Shown here piece after piece: positions 36,107-47,792 of a stretch of 64,000 bases of DNA. The position numbers and the translations under genes were made by a program. The notes under the pieces are model-generated. The model searched no databases, was not told where the DNA came from, and saw only the letters and a program-made list of their open reading frames with translations. The stretch covers positions 1 through 64,000 of the forward strand of contig JAPPLN010000113.1 in the NCBI GenBank assembly GCA_028874175.1, given 5' to 3'. Within the stretch, counting starts at the first letter, position 1, and each line of letters begins with the position of its first letter. Source of the stretch: Chloroflexota bacterium (GTDB taxonomy: Bacteria; Chloroflexota; UBA11872).

Positions 36107-37123
36107 TTACCGGTCTATTGAGGCTAGTCCGTCCGAGACGCGCTCGACGACGCGGGACTCGACGGCGCGGGCCGCAGCATTGAGCGCGTTTTCCACCGCC
36201 ATGGCATTAGATCGTCCGTGTCCAATGATGACCACGCCGTTAACTCCGAGCAGCGGTGTACCGCCGTATTGAGCGTAGTCGGTGCGACGCCGTACCGCGC
36301 GGAACGCTGGATACATAAAGGCAACCCCGGGGAGCGTGTAGGGGCGGCGTCGGACGGCGGCGCGAAGTTCACCCACCGCAAACTCAGCCGTGGCCTCGAA
36401 GGACTTCAGGACCAGGTTGCCTGTGAAGCCGTCGCAGACCACCACATCAGCGCTGCTGTTGAAGAGCCCCCCCGGCTCAATATTGCCGACAAAGTCGAGT
36501 GGTGAGGCCGCCAGGAGTTCGGCGGCCGCGAAGGTCAGCGGGCTACCCTTGGTGGCCTCCTCGCCGATGCTCAACACCCCGGCGCGGGGGTTCGGCGTCC
36601 CGAGCACCTGGCGCAGGTAGACCTCGCCCATCAGGCCAAAGTCGCGCAGATGTTCGGGTCGGGCCTCGGCGTTGGCACCGACGTCGATGAGCAGCGTAGG
36701 GGCTTCGCGACCGGGGATGAGGACCGCAAGACCGGGCCGGTCCACGCCGGCTGCACGCCCAACGACGAGGACGCCAGCCGCCATTGTGGCGCCGGTGTTT
36801 CCCATCGATACAAGGGCCTGTGCCTCCCCGGAGCGGACGAGCTCCGCGCAGCGCCGGATCGAGGCGTCCCGAGTGGATCGCACGGCTTGTACTGGGTGTT
36901 CATCCATTCCGATGGTGGTCGGCCCCGATTCCAGGCGCCAGGCGGAGGGGTCCTCGCCGCCGCTCGACAGCAGACCGCGCATGACGTCGATGTCGCCGAC
37001 CAGGATGGCGCGTTGGCCGGTTGACCTGGCCCAGCCGAGGGCTCCCTCAATAGTGGCGTCCGGCGCCCGGTCACCGCCCATGACGTCCAGGGCGATGGCC
37101 GGTCTCTCGGCGGCGGCCGTCAT
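36107..37123 (-). CDS. plsX: Phosphate acyltransferase PlsX
   Basis: Converts acyl-ACP to acyl phosphate for phosphatidic acid synthesis via PlsY. The N-terminal IALDVMGGDRAPDATIEGAL, VSMGNTGATMAAG, LSIGEEATKGSPLT, VCDGFTGNLVLKS and YAQYGGTPLLGVNGV motifs are all diagnostic. At 338 residues it has the usual length. It is 10 bases downstream of gyrB on the same strand, so the two may be co-transcribed. The usual rpmF or fabD-fabG-acpP neighbours are absent. Confidence 0.95.
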   Translation of the reverse strand: MTAAAERPAIALDVMGGDRAPDATIEGALGWARSTGQRAILVGDIDVMRGLLSSGGEDPSAWRLESGPTTIGMDEHPVQAVRSTRDASIRRCAELVRSGEAQALVSMGNTGATMAAGVLVVGRAAGVDRPGLAVLIPGREAPTLLIDVGANAEARPEHLRDFGLMGEVYLRQVLGTPNPRAGVLSIGEEATKGSPLTFAAAELLAASPLDFVGNIEPGGLFNSSADVVVCDGFTGNLVLKSFEATAEFAVGELRAAVRRRPYTLPGVAFMYPAFRAVRRRTDYAQYGGTPLLGVNGVVIIGHGRSNAMAVENALNAAARAVESRVVERVSDGLASIDR

Positions 37124-37133
37124 GCGTGGATCG

Positions 37134-39377
<2,244 letters not shown>

Positions 39378-40445
39378 CTACTCCACAAACACCCCGTCTT
39401 CTTGCAGGAGTGCACCATCGAGGTACAGCGCGCTATCCGTGCGCAGATCCTTCACCATGTCCCAGTGAACCGCGGACTGATTCTTACCGCCGGTGAACTC
39501 GTAGGAACGGCCCACGGCCAGATGGACCGTGCCGCCCATCTTTTCGTCGAAGAGGATGTTCTTGGTGTGGCGCTTGATTCCGTCGTTGGTCCCAATGCCG
39601 ATCTCGCCCAGGCGTCGGGCGCCGGGATCGGTGTCGAGGATGGCGTTGAGGAAGTCCTCGCCGCGTTCGGCTGTGGCTTCGACGATCAGGCCATCCTTGA
39701 AGGTCAGCGTGATGCCGTCCACCTGGCGGCCCTGGTAGATGGCAGGGAACTCATAGGTGATGCGGCCGTTGACGCTGTCTTCAATCGGGGCGGTAAAGAT
39801 CTCGCCGTCCGGCATGTTCTTCTTGCCGTCGGCCGGCTCCCAGATGCGTCCAGCGGTCCGGAGCGTGAGGTCGGTGTCGGGTCCGACGATGCGGACTTCC
39901 GAACCCGCTTCGAGCCGCGTCTTCAGCGAGGTCAGGCGAGCCGTCATCTCGGACCAGTCGATGTTGGTGGCGCCGTAGAGGAAGTCGGCGTACTCGCTCA
40001 GCGACATCTCAGCCTCTTGGGCCAACGCATTCGTCGGGTAGTCGCAGAGGACCCAGCGTACGTTCTCGATGATCTGGTCCATGACAGGGCGTCGGGCAAT
40101 CATCGTTTTGGCCAGCCTGGACGGGTCGACGTTGGCCAGGGCACGCGTGTTCTCGGTGGCGCGGATGCGGATGGCGACCTGGATTGAGTCGGCCTGGAAC
40201 TTGGCAATCGGGTCCAGGAACTCAAGCTGGTCGTCGCTAGCTTCTGACAGGAATGCCTCCTGCGCTTCCTCAAAGCCGACATTGAGCCGGGGGTGCCCGC
40301 CGGCCGCCAGCACGCGCCGGTAGCAGGCCATCAGGAGCGGTTGAGCGTTGGCGGTGCCGTCGATCACGACCAGGTCGCCGGGGCCGACCTCGGTCGAGTG
40401 CTGCACTAGGATGTCGGCAAGCGCTTCCACGCGGGGATCAGTCAC
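39378..40445 (-). CDS. M29-family aminopeptidase
   Basis: Thermophilic-metalloprotease (AmpS/PepS, peptidase family M29) of 355 residues. The N-terminal LADILVQHSTEVGPGDLVVIDG is typical, and the metal-binding C-terminal half shows LGEIGIGTNDGI, ILFDEKMGGTVHLAVGRSY and SAVHWDMVKDLR, which carry the Glu, His and Asp ligands of the family. GTG at 40445 is chosen because GAGG lies nine bases upstream and it removes 68 residues of unrelated translation. It is divergent from the Nudix gene. Confidence 0.9.
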   Translation of the reverse strand: MTDPRVEALADILVQHSTEVGPGDLVVIDGTANAQPLLMACYRRVLAAGGHPRLNVGFEEAQEAFLSEASDDQLEFLDPIAKFQADSIQVAIRIRATENTRALANVDPSRLAKTMIARRPVMDQIIENVRWVLCDYPTNALAQEAEMSLSEYADFLYGATNIDWSEMTARLTSLKTRLEAGSEVRIVGPDTDLTLRTAGRIWEPADGKKNMPDGEIFTAPIEDSVNGRITYEFPAIYQGRQVDGITLTFKDGLIVEATAERGEDFLNAILDTDPGARRLGEIGIGTNDGIKRHTKNILFDEKMGGTVHLAVGRSYEFTGGKNQSAVHWDMVKDLRTDSALYLDGALLQEDGVFVE

Positions 40446-40578
40446 GGAACAAGTCCTCGGGCAGTTAATGGCGGAGATGAGCCCATCCTCTAACGCCGCC
40501 CACGCAGCGCTCAACCTAATGCCCGTAGGGAAAGCACCGAAAGCTCGCGCGCGTTGATCCCAACGAGGCTGGGCCGGC

Positions 40579-41139
40579 ATGCCTGACCTCCGGCCCTGGA
40601 AGATCCTGGGATCGCGCACGGTCTCCAGCGACCGCTGGCTGACCCACACGCTGGAGCACGTGCGGCTCCCGAGCGGCCTGGAGATTTCGCAGTACCACGT
40701 GCTGAATCAGAACGACTTCTGCTTGATGGTGGCGGTCACGCCCGCCTGCGAGGTCCCTCTGGTGCGCCAGTACAAGCACGGTGCCCGTGACGTGGTGCTG
40801 GAGTTTCCCGCGGGGCTGGTGGAAGACGACGAGACGCCGGAAGCCGCCGCTGCCCGCGAGCTGCTCGAAGAGACCGGCTACGCAGGTCGCATGCATTGCG
40901 CCGGGACGCTGCTGACGAGTCCTTCACGCAATCGCAATCTGGCTCACGTTTTCGTCGTCTTGGACGCCGAGCAGGTTTGCGAGCCTGAGCCCGAGGAGAC
41001 GGAACAGATCGAGGTCGTCATGACTCCGCTCGCCCGACTGCCCGGGCTGGTTGCCGAAGGAGCCATCCGTGACCTAGGTTCACTGGCGACATATACCCGG
41101 GCGCGGGCAGCATTTCCGAGTCTTGGCTGGGAGGGCTGA
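40579..41139 (+). CDS. Nudix hydrolase, ADP-ribose pyrophosphatase-like
   Basis: Nudix protein of 186 residues with a complete Nudix box GLVEDDETPEAAAARELLEETGY. The N-terminal KILGSRTVSSDRWLTHTLEHVRLPSG and VPLVRQYKHGARDVVLEFPAG match the ADP-ribose/NDP-sugar pyrophosphatase group. It probably hydrolyses ADP-ribose or another nucleoside diphosphate derivative. It lies upstream of hisC on the same strand with an 86-base gap. Confidence 0.9.
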   Translation: MPDLRPWKILGSRTVSSDRWLTHTLEHVRLPSGLEISQYHVLNQNDFCLMVAVTPACEVPLVRQYKHGARDVVLEFPAGLVEDDETPEAAAARELLEETGYAGRMHCAGTLLTSPSRNRNLAHVFVVLDAEQVCEPEPEETEQIEVVMTPLARLPGLVAEGAIRDLGSLATYTRARAAFPSLGWEG

Positions 41140-41225
41140 GGCGGGCTACAGGCAGAACCCGCAGCCAGTAGGTAGCATGCGCTTCCGAATGTCCGCGTAG
41201 CGCGCGACGGTCCCTGACCCCACCA

Positions 41226-42299
41226 ATGGTTGATATACGCCCTGAGATCGCCGCGCTGCACGGCTATACGCCGGGCCACCAGCCAAGCGAAGGCGGCTGG
41301 ATCAAGCTGAACACGAATGAAAGTCCGGCGGTGGCGCCCGGCGTGCTCACGCGCCTGCGGGAGGCCGTCACCGACGATGTGCGGCTCTATCCGAATCCGA
41401 CGAGCGAGGAGCTACGGGGGCGTCTGGCGGCGCGTCACGACGTGACGCCCGAGCACATCATCGTGGGCAACGGATCCGACGACGTGCTCAATCTGATCAT
41501 TCGCGCGGTCTGCGCACCCGACGCCCGCGTCGTCGCACCGCATCCGAGCTATTCGCTCTACCCGGTGCTGACGCAGATCCAGGGCGCGCGCATGGTGCAC
41601 TGTCCCCTGGGGCCGGGGTTCGCGTTACCGGTTCGGCAACTCGCGGCCGCTCGCGGCGCGGTGACCTTCGTGGCCAGCCCCAACAACCCTGCCGGCACGC
41701 ACTACGAGGCCGAGGAACTCTCCTGGCTGGCCGAGCGCACCAACCTGCTGGTGATTGATGAGGCCTACGTGGAGTTCGCCTCCAGCGATCGGATGGAATT
41801 GGCCCGCACGCGCCCAAACGTGTGCGTGACGCGGTCGTTCTCGAAGGCGTTCGGCCTGGCGGGGATGCGGCTGGGGTACGCCGTGGGCGACCCGTCGTTC
41901 ATTGACGTTCTACATCGCGTCAGGGACTCGTACAATGTCAGCCGGCTTGCGCAGGTTGCCGGGGTGGCAGCCTGTGACGAAATCGCGTGGGCGGAGGCGC
42001 ACTGGGAGGCAACTCGCGTCCGGCGGGACGCATTTGCAGAGGAGCTCCGCGGACGCTTTGATCTCCAGGTATATCCATCCGAAGCGAATTTTGTGTTCGT
42101 TGAGTGCGCGCCCCACGACGCGGGCGTCATTCAGCGTGAACTCGCCAACCGTCGAATCCTGGTCCGCCGCTTCCCGGAGGAGCCCCGCCATGCCAACGCG
42201 CTGCGCGTCTCGATTGGATCGGACGCGGACATGCGGACGCTGCTGCAGGCACTCGGGGAAATCCTGGCGATGGGGCCGATCGGCGGCGGCGAGAGTTGA
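41226..42299 (+). CDS. hisC: Histidinol-phosphate aminotransferase
   Basis: PLP enzyme of histidine synthesis, 357 residues. KLNTNESP near residue 27, RLYPNPTSEELRGRLA, VGNGSDDVLNLIIRA, ASPNNPAGTHY, VIDEAYVEF and the PLP lysine in TRSFSKAFGLAGMRLGY are the standard HisC landmarks. No other his genes are nearby, so it may also serve aromatic amino acid transamination, as some HisC do. It is followed by hppA after 79 bases. Confidence 0.93.
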   Translation: MVDIRPEIAALHGYTPGHQPSEGGWIKLNTNESPAVAPGVLTRLREAVTDDVRLYPNPTSEELRGRLAARHDVTPEHIIVGNGSDDVLNLIIRAVCAPDARVVAPHPSYSLYPVLTQIQGARMVHCPLGPGFALPVRQLAAARGAVTFVASPNNPAGTHYEAEELSWLAERTNLLVIDEAYVEFASSDRMELARTRPNVCVTRSFSKAFGLAGMRLGYAVGDPSFIDVLHRVRDSYNVSRLAQVAGVAACDEIAWAEAHWEATRVRRDAFAEELRGRFDLQVYPSEANFVFVECAPHDAGVIQRELANRRILVRRFPEEPRHANALRVSIGSDADMRTLLQALGEILAMGPIGGGES

Positions 42300-42378
42300 G
42301 CCGATGTCTTGGTCTATCTCGGTCGCTTCACCATGCACCCAGCCAATGCGTCGCATGGTTCGCAGGGAGGTTTCGTAG

Positions 42379-44562
42379 TTGGAAGGTCTGGTCTGGCTTG
42401 TACCCGCGTCGATCATCGTTTCGGTGCTCGTCGTCATCTACCTGGCGCGCGATGTTCTGACGCGGCCGGTTGACCGTACGGCAAACCCCGCGGATCTCAT
42501 TCCGGCCATGCAGGGGTTGGAAGCCGAAGAACGGTCGGAACTGTTCGGTCGAATGGCGCTCAACGGTGACCGCATATTCGACGGCGCGACCGCGTTTCTA
42601 CAGCGGCAGTACCGCACCATCGCCTGGATGGCCATCGTGGCGGCTGCCTTCCTGGCGGTCTTGCTGCTGTTCTTTGGCGAAAACGAGGCGAAGGGCATCG
42701 AGGCCGGCGACCTCGCCTGGCGCACCGGGGTGTCCTTCCTGGTTGGCGCGGTGCTGTCCGGTCTCTCGGGCGTGATCGGCATGATCATTGCCGTTCGGTC
42801 CAACGTGCGAACGGCCAGCGCGGCGACACGCTCGCTTGGCGACGCGCTCACGATTGCGCTGCGCGGCGGGGCGGTGTCGGGAATCCTGATCGTGGGTCTC
42901 AGCTTGCTCGGCGTGTTCATGCTGTTCTGGCTGTTCGGCGGGTTCGAGAATCCGAAGGTCACGCCGGAACTGATCGTCGGGTTCGGGTTTGGGGCCAGTT
43001 TCGTGGCCCTCTTCGCCCAGTTGGGTGGCGGCATCTACACCAAGGCCGCCGACGTGGGCGCGGACCTGGTCGGCAAGGTGGAAGCCCGCCTGCCGGAAGA
43101 CGACCCGCGCAATCCTGCGGTAATCGCCGACCTGGTGGGCGACAACGTGGGCGACTGCGCCGGTCGTGGCGCGGACCTCTTCGAGTCCACGGCTGCCGAG
43201 AGCATCGGGGCCATGATTCTGGGTGTCGCCGTATTCAAGGCGACCGGTGAAGACAACATTGCTTGGATTCTGTTTCCGCTGGTGGTTCGCTCGTTCGGGG
43301 CCATCGCCTCGATCGTCGGACTGCTGGTGATCCGGCCGGACCGCGTGCGCAACGCGCAGCGGGCGCTGGACGTGGGCTACTGGACCACGGCGATCCTAGC
43401 CACGGTTGGGATGGCGATATCGGCCCTGGTGATGCTGGAGTCGTGGTGGTTCTTCCTGTGCGGCTTGATTGGCATCCTGACCAGCGTCGCGTTTGTGTAC
43501 ATCACGCAGTACTACACGGCGTTTAACCGGCCGGTTCGTGAGATTGCCGAGGCCTCGCGAACCGGGGCGGCCACGAACATTATTTCCGGACTTGCCGTGG
43601 GGCTGGAAAACACGGCGATGCCGATCATCGTCATTTCCGTGGCGCTCTGGGCGTCGTTCCAAGCCGGTGTCCAGGGATTCGCCGACCTTGGCATCAGCGA
43701 GATCAGCCCCTTTGTAGCCGGAGTGTTCGGTACGGCCGTTGGCACGATGGGCATGCTGATGAGCGCGGCCTACATTCTGGCCATGGATACCTTTGGCCCG
43801 ATCGCCGACAACGCGGGCGGGATTACGGAGATGGCCGATGCGCCCGAGGACGTGCGCGACATCACGGATGGCCTGGACGCGGTCGGAAACACGACCAAGG
43901 CGCTAACCAAGGGATACGCCATCGGTTCGGCCGCGCTGGCGGCCTTTCTGCTGTTCAGCGCCTATCTGGAGACTGCGGGCCTTCACTCCGTCGATCTTTC
44001 CAAGGTCGAAGTCTTCATCGGCGCCATGTTGGGGGGCATGCTGGTGTTCCTGTTCAGTTCACTGGCAATCCGCGCGGTAGGTCGCGCGGCCCAGGCGATG
44101 ATCCAGGAGGTCCGCCGTCAATGGCGGGAAGAGCCCGGAATCATCGAAGGCACGGTCGAGCCGAACTACAGCTTGGCCGTGGACATCAGCACGCGCTCGG
44201 CGCTGCGGGAGATGATCGCGCCGGGTCTGCTGGCCGTGATCATGCCGATCGTGGTCGGGCTGGTGCTGCGAGCCGAGGCCGAGGCGGCCCTGTTGATGGT
44301 CGGAACCATTGCCGGCGTGCTGTTGGCGACGGTGATGAACAACGGCGGCGGCGCCTGGGACAACGCCAAGAAATACATTGAGGCGGGGCACCTGCGCGAC
44401 GAAAACGGCAATCCAATCGGCAAAGGCACGGACGAACACGCCGCATCGGTCGTGGGCGACACCGTGGGCGATCCGTTCAAGGACACCGCCGGACCGTCGC
44501 TGCACGTGCTGGTCAAGCTGTTGAGCACGATCACGCTGGTGCTCGCCCCGGTATTTATCTAG
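42379..44562 (+). CDS. hppA: K+-independent membrane-bound H+-translocating pyrophosphatase
   Basis: Integral membrane pyrophosphatase of 727 residues with about 16 helices; it hydrolyses PPi and pumps protons. The substrate loop DVGADLVGKVEARLPEDDPRNPAVIADLVGDNVGDCAG is present. The segment GNTTKALTKG has Lys where K+-dependent enzymes have Ala, and GRGADLFES is likewise typical of K+-independent H+-PPases. The TTG start has GGGAGG nine bases upstream. PPi released by the many biosynthetic enzymes here would be recovered as a proton gradient. Confidence 0.95.
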   Translation: MEGLVWLVPASIIVSVLVVIYLARDVLTRPVDRTANPADLIPAMQGLEAEERSELFGRMALNGDRIFDGATAFLQRQYRTIAWMAIVAAAFLAVLLLFFGENEAKGIEAGDLAWRTGVSFLVGAVLSGLSGVIGMIIAVRSNVRTASAATRSLGDALTIALRGGAVSGILIVGLSLLGVFMLFWLFGGFENPKVTPELIVGFGFGASFVALFAQLGGGIYTKAADVGADLVGKVEARLPEDDPRNPAVIADLVGDNVGDCAGRGADLFESTAAESIGAMILGVAVFKATGEDNIAWILFPLVVRSFGAIASIVGLLVIRPDRVRNAQRALDVGYWTTAILATVGMAISALVMLESWWFFLCGLIGILTSVAFVYITQYYTAFNRPVREIAEASRTGAATNIISGLAVGLENTAMPIIVISVALWASFQAGVQGFADLGISEISPFVAGVFGTAVGTMGMLMSAAYILAMDTFGPIADNAGGITEMADAPEDVRDITDGLDAVGNTTKALTKGYAIGSAALAAFLLFSAYLETAGLHSVDLSKVEVFIGAMLGGMLVFLFSSLAIRAVGRAAQAMIQEVRRQWREEPGIIEGTVEPNYSLAVDISTRSALREMIAPGLLAVIMPIVVGLVLRAEAEAALLMVGTIAGVLLATVMNNGGGAWDNAKKYIEAGHLRDENGNPIGKGTDEHAASVVGDTVGDPFKDTAGPSLHVLVKLLSTITLVLAPVFI

Positions 44563-44624
44563 CTGCTTTGACACTGGGCCGCCCGCCAGGGTGCGCGCCG
44601 GCGTCTCGCTGGGTCGACTGACCC

Positions 44625-45434
44625 ATGTGGGGCGAGGTGATCGTCCTGGCGGCGGTCCAGGCGCTGACCGAGTTTCTGCCGGTCAGCAGCTCGGGTCATC
44701 TGCTGCTGGTTCCTGCCTTGGCGGGCTGGACCGATCCGTTTCTGACGGGGCTGACGCTATCGGTGGCACTGCACGTGGGGACGGGGCTGGCCCTGGTGAT
44801 CGCGCTTTGGTCCGACTGGGTGTGGCTGGCCCGCGGCGTGATCGGCAAGGGACCCTCCGTCCGGTTGGCCCGTCGGCTGCTAGCAGCGCTGGTGGGATCG
44901 ACACTGCTGATCGGACTAATCGCGCTGCCGCTGCGCAGCTGGCTGACCACGCTGCGCGATCCCACGCTGGCGGCGGTGCTGCTCATCGTCTTTGGGCTGG
45001 GCCTGGCGGCGGCGGACCGGATTGGAACGAGCCGCCGCGACCTCGCGTCCACGCCATTCGCATTCTGGGTTGCGATTGGACTGTCGCAATTCGCGGCGCT
45101 GGTTCCCGGGGTTTCGCGGGCGGGTATCACGATGACGGTGGCGCGAGGTCTGGGTGTGGAGCGTCAGGCCGCCGCCAAGTTTTCGCTGTTTCTGCTGGCG
45201 CCGGCGGTGGCCGGTGCGGGCTTGGTGCAGTTCGTGGACGTGGCGATCAGCGGCAAGCCGATCGGCGACATCCCGCTGCTGATCGGGGCGACGCTGGTGG
45301 CGGCAGTGGTCGGGGCGGCCGCCGTGCGCTGGCTGCTGAGCTTCGTCGCCCGTCACAGCCTGGCGGCGTTTGCGGTCTACCGAGTGGCTGCCGGCACCCT
45401 GGCGCTGATCCTGTTGCTGACGCTGCGCGCCTGA
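44625..45434 (+). CDS. uppP: Undecaprenyl-diphosphatase
   Basis: BacA/UppP membrane enzyme of 269 residues that dephosphorylates undecaprenyl diphosphate to recycle the peptidoglycan and glycan lipid carrier. The two active-site motifs ALTEFLPVSSSGHL (near residue 13) and LVPGVSRAGITMTV (near residue 159) are present; the second has SRAG instead of the more usual SRSG. Eight or so hydrophobic helices are visible. It lies 62 bases after hppA. Confidence 0.93.
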   Translation: MWGEVIVLAAVQALTEFLPVSSSGHLLLVPALAGWTDPFLTGLTLSVALHVGTGLALVIALWSDWVWLARGVIGKGPSVRLARRLLAALVGSTLLIGLIALPLRSWLTTLRDPTLAAVLLIVFGLGLAAADRIGTSRRDLASTPFAFWVAIGLSQFAALVPGVSRAGITMTVARGLGVERQAAAKFSLFLLAPAVAGAGLVQFVDVAISGKPIGDIPLLIGATLVAAVVGAAAVRWLLSFVARHSLAAFAVYRVAAGTLALILLLTLRA

Positions 45435-45464
45435 AAAACCCGCGGTGAAGGCGGAAACCGTCCA

Positions 45465-45470
45465 TATAAT
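45465..45470 (+). promoter_or_regulatory. -10 element of the arg operon promoter
   Basis: A perfect TATAAT, in the octamer TATAATCG, stands 23 bases upstream of the argC start region. No clear -35 hexamer is seen. It matches the pyr promoter octamer. Confidence 0.55.
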
Positions 45471-45493
45471 CGCTTCTCCCAGGTGAGGTGCGT

Positions 45494-46525
45494 ATGCGCA
45501 TAGGAATTCTCAACGCGACCGGGTATTCCGGCGGCGAACTGGTTCGGTACCTGGCCGTCCACCCGGAGTTCGAAGTCGTCGGCGCCACCGCCCGCAGCCA
45601 GGCCGGACGCCGTTTGCACGAGGTGTTTCCGTGGATGCGCGCCAGCGGCCGCGCCGCCTACGCCGACCTGGAGCTGACGCCCGAGTTGAACGGCAGCGCC
45701 GATCTGGTGATCTCGTGCCTGCCGCACAAGGCGTCGGCGGCGAAGCTGGCTCCGTTTCTCGACGATGGGATGCGCTGCATTGACGTCAGTTCCGATTTCA
45801 GGCTGCGCAATCCGGCGGACTACCTGCGCTGGCATGGTGTGGAGCACGCGGCGCCCGAGTGGATCGACTCTGGCGTGTACGGGCTGACGGAGTGGCATCG
45901 CGACCAGATTCGCGAGACCGACCTGGTGGCCAATCCGGGATGTCACGCCATCACGGCGGCGCTGGCGCTGGCCCCGGCGGCGAGCGCCGGACTGCTCGCG
46001 GGCCACGTGATGGTGGACTCAAAGACCGGTGTTTCCGGGGCGGGACGTTCGGCGTCGGCCGCGTATGGATTCTCGGAGATCAATGAAGATTCGTCGGCCT
46101 ATCGGGTTGCCGACCACTACCAGAGCCCGGAAATTTCGCAGGAGTTGAGCGACATCGGCGGCTCGCCGATCGAGGTGACATTCGCCCCGCACCTGGTGCC
46201 CATGACGCGCGGCATTCTGATCACGGCTTACGGGGCGCTGCGTGCCGATGTCGCCCCGTCGCACGTCGAGCAGGCGTACCGCGACGCCTACGAGGATGAG
46301 CCGTTCGTTCACCTTGCGGGCGTTCCGCCGCACACCAAGTGGACATCCGGCGGCAACCATGCGTTTGTGCACTGGACCGTCGATGAGGCGACGCAAACGC
46401 TGGTGGCGATGGCGGCGATCGACAACCTGGGCAAGGGCGCGGCCGGCAGCGCGGTCCAGAACGCGAACGTTATGGCGGGGATCGACGAGCAGGTTGGCCT
46501 GGCGATTCCGCCGAGTCACCCGTAA
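45494..46525 (+). CDS. argC: N-acetyl-gamma-glutamyl-phosphate reductase
   Basis: Reduces N-acetylglutamyl phosphate to the semialdehyde. MRIGILNATGYSGGELVRYLAVHPEF is the NADP-binding start and LVANPGCHAIT carries the catalytic cysteine (the usual form is NPGCYPT). 343 residues is normal. ATG at 45494 is preferred over the track GTG because GAGG is 5 bases upstream. Its stop overlaps the argJ start (TAATG), beginning the argCJB-D-H series. Confidence 0.95.
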   Translation: MRIGILNATGYSGGELVRYLAVHPEFEVVGATARSQAGRRLHEVFPWMRASGRAAYADLELTPELNGSADLVISCLPHKASAAKLAPFLDDGMRCIDVSSDFRLRNPADYLRWHGVEHAAPEWIDSGVYGLTEWHRDQIRETDLVANPGCHAITAALALAPAASAGLLAGHVMVDSKTGVSGAGRSASAAYGFSEINEDSSAYRVADHYQSPEISQELSDIGGSPIEVTFAPHLVPMTRGILITAYGALRADVAPSHVEQAYRDAYEDEPFVHLAGVPPHTKWTSGGNHAFVHWTVDEATQTLVAMAAIDNLGKGAAGSAVQNANVMAGIDEQVGLAIPPSHP

Positions 46526-47754
46526 TGCACGAGCCGCCGACGGAACTTGACGGCTTCCAGGTCGTTCCGGGCGGCACGCTGGCGCCCCGCGGATTCGTGG
46601 GCGGCGGCCTGGCCGCCGGGATCAAGGCTACCGGGGCGCTGGACCTGGGCGCGATCCTGAGCACGCGCACGCCCTGTCAGTCGGCGGCGACCTTTACGAC
46701 CAACCGCGTATGCGGTGCATCGGTGACCATCAACAAGGAGCGCCTGGGTACAAAGCCGGCCCGCGGCATCGTATTCAACAGCGGAAACTCCAACGTGTTT
46801 ACCGGAGCGCGCGGGCGGGCCGATGGCCTGGCGTTCATCGACGCCTTTGCCGGCCGGTTCGGCGTGCCGGCCGATGAGATTCTGGTTGCGTCAACGGGCG
46901 TGATTGGATTCCACCTGCCGATGCCCAAGATTCTTGCAGGAGTTGAGTCTCTTGAGCTGTCGCCCGACGCCGGCGAGGCGGTCGCAAGGGCCATGATGAC
47001 CACCGACGTTGCGCCAAAGACGCTGGCCATTGAGATTCCGGTGTCCGGCGGCACCATTCGGATCGGCGGCGCCGCGAAGGGCGCCGGCATGGTGCATCCG
47101 AACATGGCGACGATGTTCGTTTTCATGACCACGGACGCCGAACTAGAGGGCGGCTCACTGCAGCGCCTGCTGAGCGAGACCGTGGCCGACTCCTTCAACC
47201 TGCTCAGCATCGACGGCGACCAATCGACGAGCGACACCGCCCTGCTGTTGGCCAACGGGGCAAGCGAAACCGGCTCGATCCAGGAAGGCACGTCGGACGC
47301 GGACGCGTTTACGCGCGGTTTACGGGCAGTGTGCCAGTGGTTGGCGCAGGAGATCGTGCGGGGCGGCGAGGGCGTGACAAAGGTCTTCGCCGTGACGGTG
47401 CGTGGAGCGTCCAATAACGCCACGGCGCGGCAGGCGGCGCGCGCGGTCACGACGTCGTCACTGGTAAAGACCGCGATTCATGGCGGCGACCCGAATTGGG
47501 GTCGGATCGTCATGGCCCTTGGCAATAGCGGGGCAGTCTTCGACCCGGATCTGCTCGACATCTGGATCGGCGATACGCAGGTCGTCCGCGACGGAGCGCC
47601 CGCGGTGTACGAGGAGGCCATGGTCGCCGAGCACTTCCGGCAGCCCGACGTAACGATCGAGGTGGCGCTGAACCAGGGCGAGGCGAGCGCGACGGCCTGG
47701 GGTGGGGATCTGTCGGCCGAGTACGTGGCGATCAACGCGGAGTACATGACCTGA
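46525..47754 (+). CDS. argJ: Bifunctional glutamate N-acetyltransferase/ornithine acetyltransferase
   Basis: Transfers acetyl from N-acetylornithine to glutamate, closing the acetyl cycle of arginine synthesis. The self-cleavage site lies in MVHPNMATMFVFMTTDA, where the Thr after Ala becomes the N-terminal nucleophile of the beta chain. SIDGDQSTSDT and HGGDPNWGRI are typical, and the C-terminus INAEYMT follows the family pattern. 409 residues is normal. It makes argA and argE unnecessary. Confidence 0.95.
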   Translation: MHEPPTELDGFQVVPGGTLAPRGFVGGGLAAGIKATGALDLGAILSTRTPCQSAATFTTNRVCGASVTINKERLGTKPARGIVFNSGNSNVFTGARGRADGLAFIDAFAGRFGVPADEILVASTGVIGFHLPMPKILAGVESLELSPDAGEAVARAMMTTDVAPKTLAIEIPVSGGTIRIGGAAKGAGMVHPNMATMFVFMTTDAELEGGSLQRLLSETVADSFNLLSIDGDQSTSDTALLLANGASETGSIQEGTSDADAFTRGLRAVCQWLAQEIVRGGEGVTKVFAVTVRGASNNATARQAARAVTTSSLVKTAIHGGDPNWGRIVMALGNSGAVFDPDLLDIWIGDTQVVRDGAPAVYEEAMVAEHFRQPDVTIEVALNQGEASATAWGGDLSAEYVAINAEYMT

Positions 47755-47792
47755 GCGGCGACTCCTCGCCCGCAACCCTCGCGGGCCGCTAC

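Noticed and set aside
42946-42960. tRNA T-loop-like GGTTCGAGAATCC
   Set aside because: It encodes FGGFENPK within hppA and no cloverleaf can be built around it.
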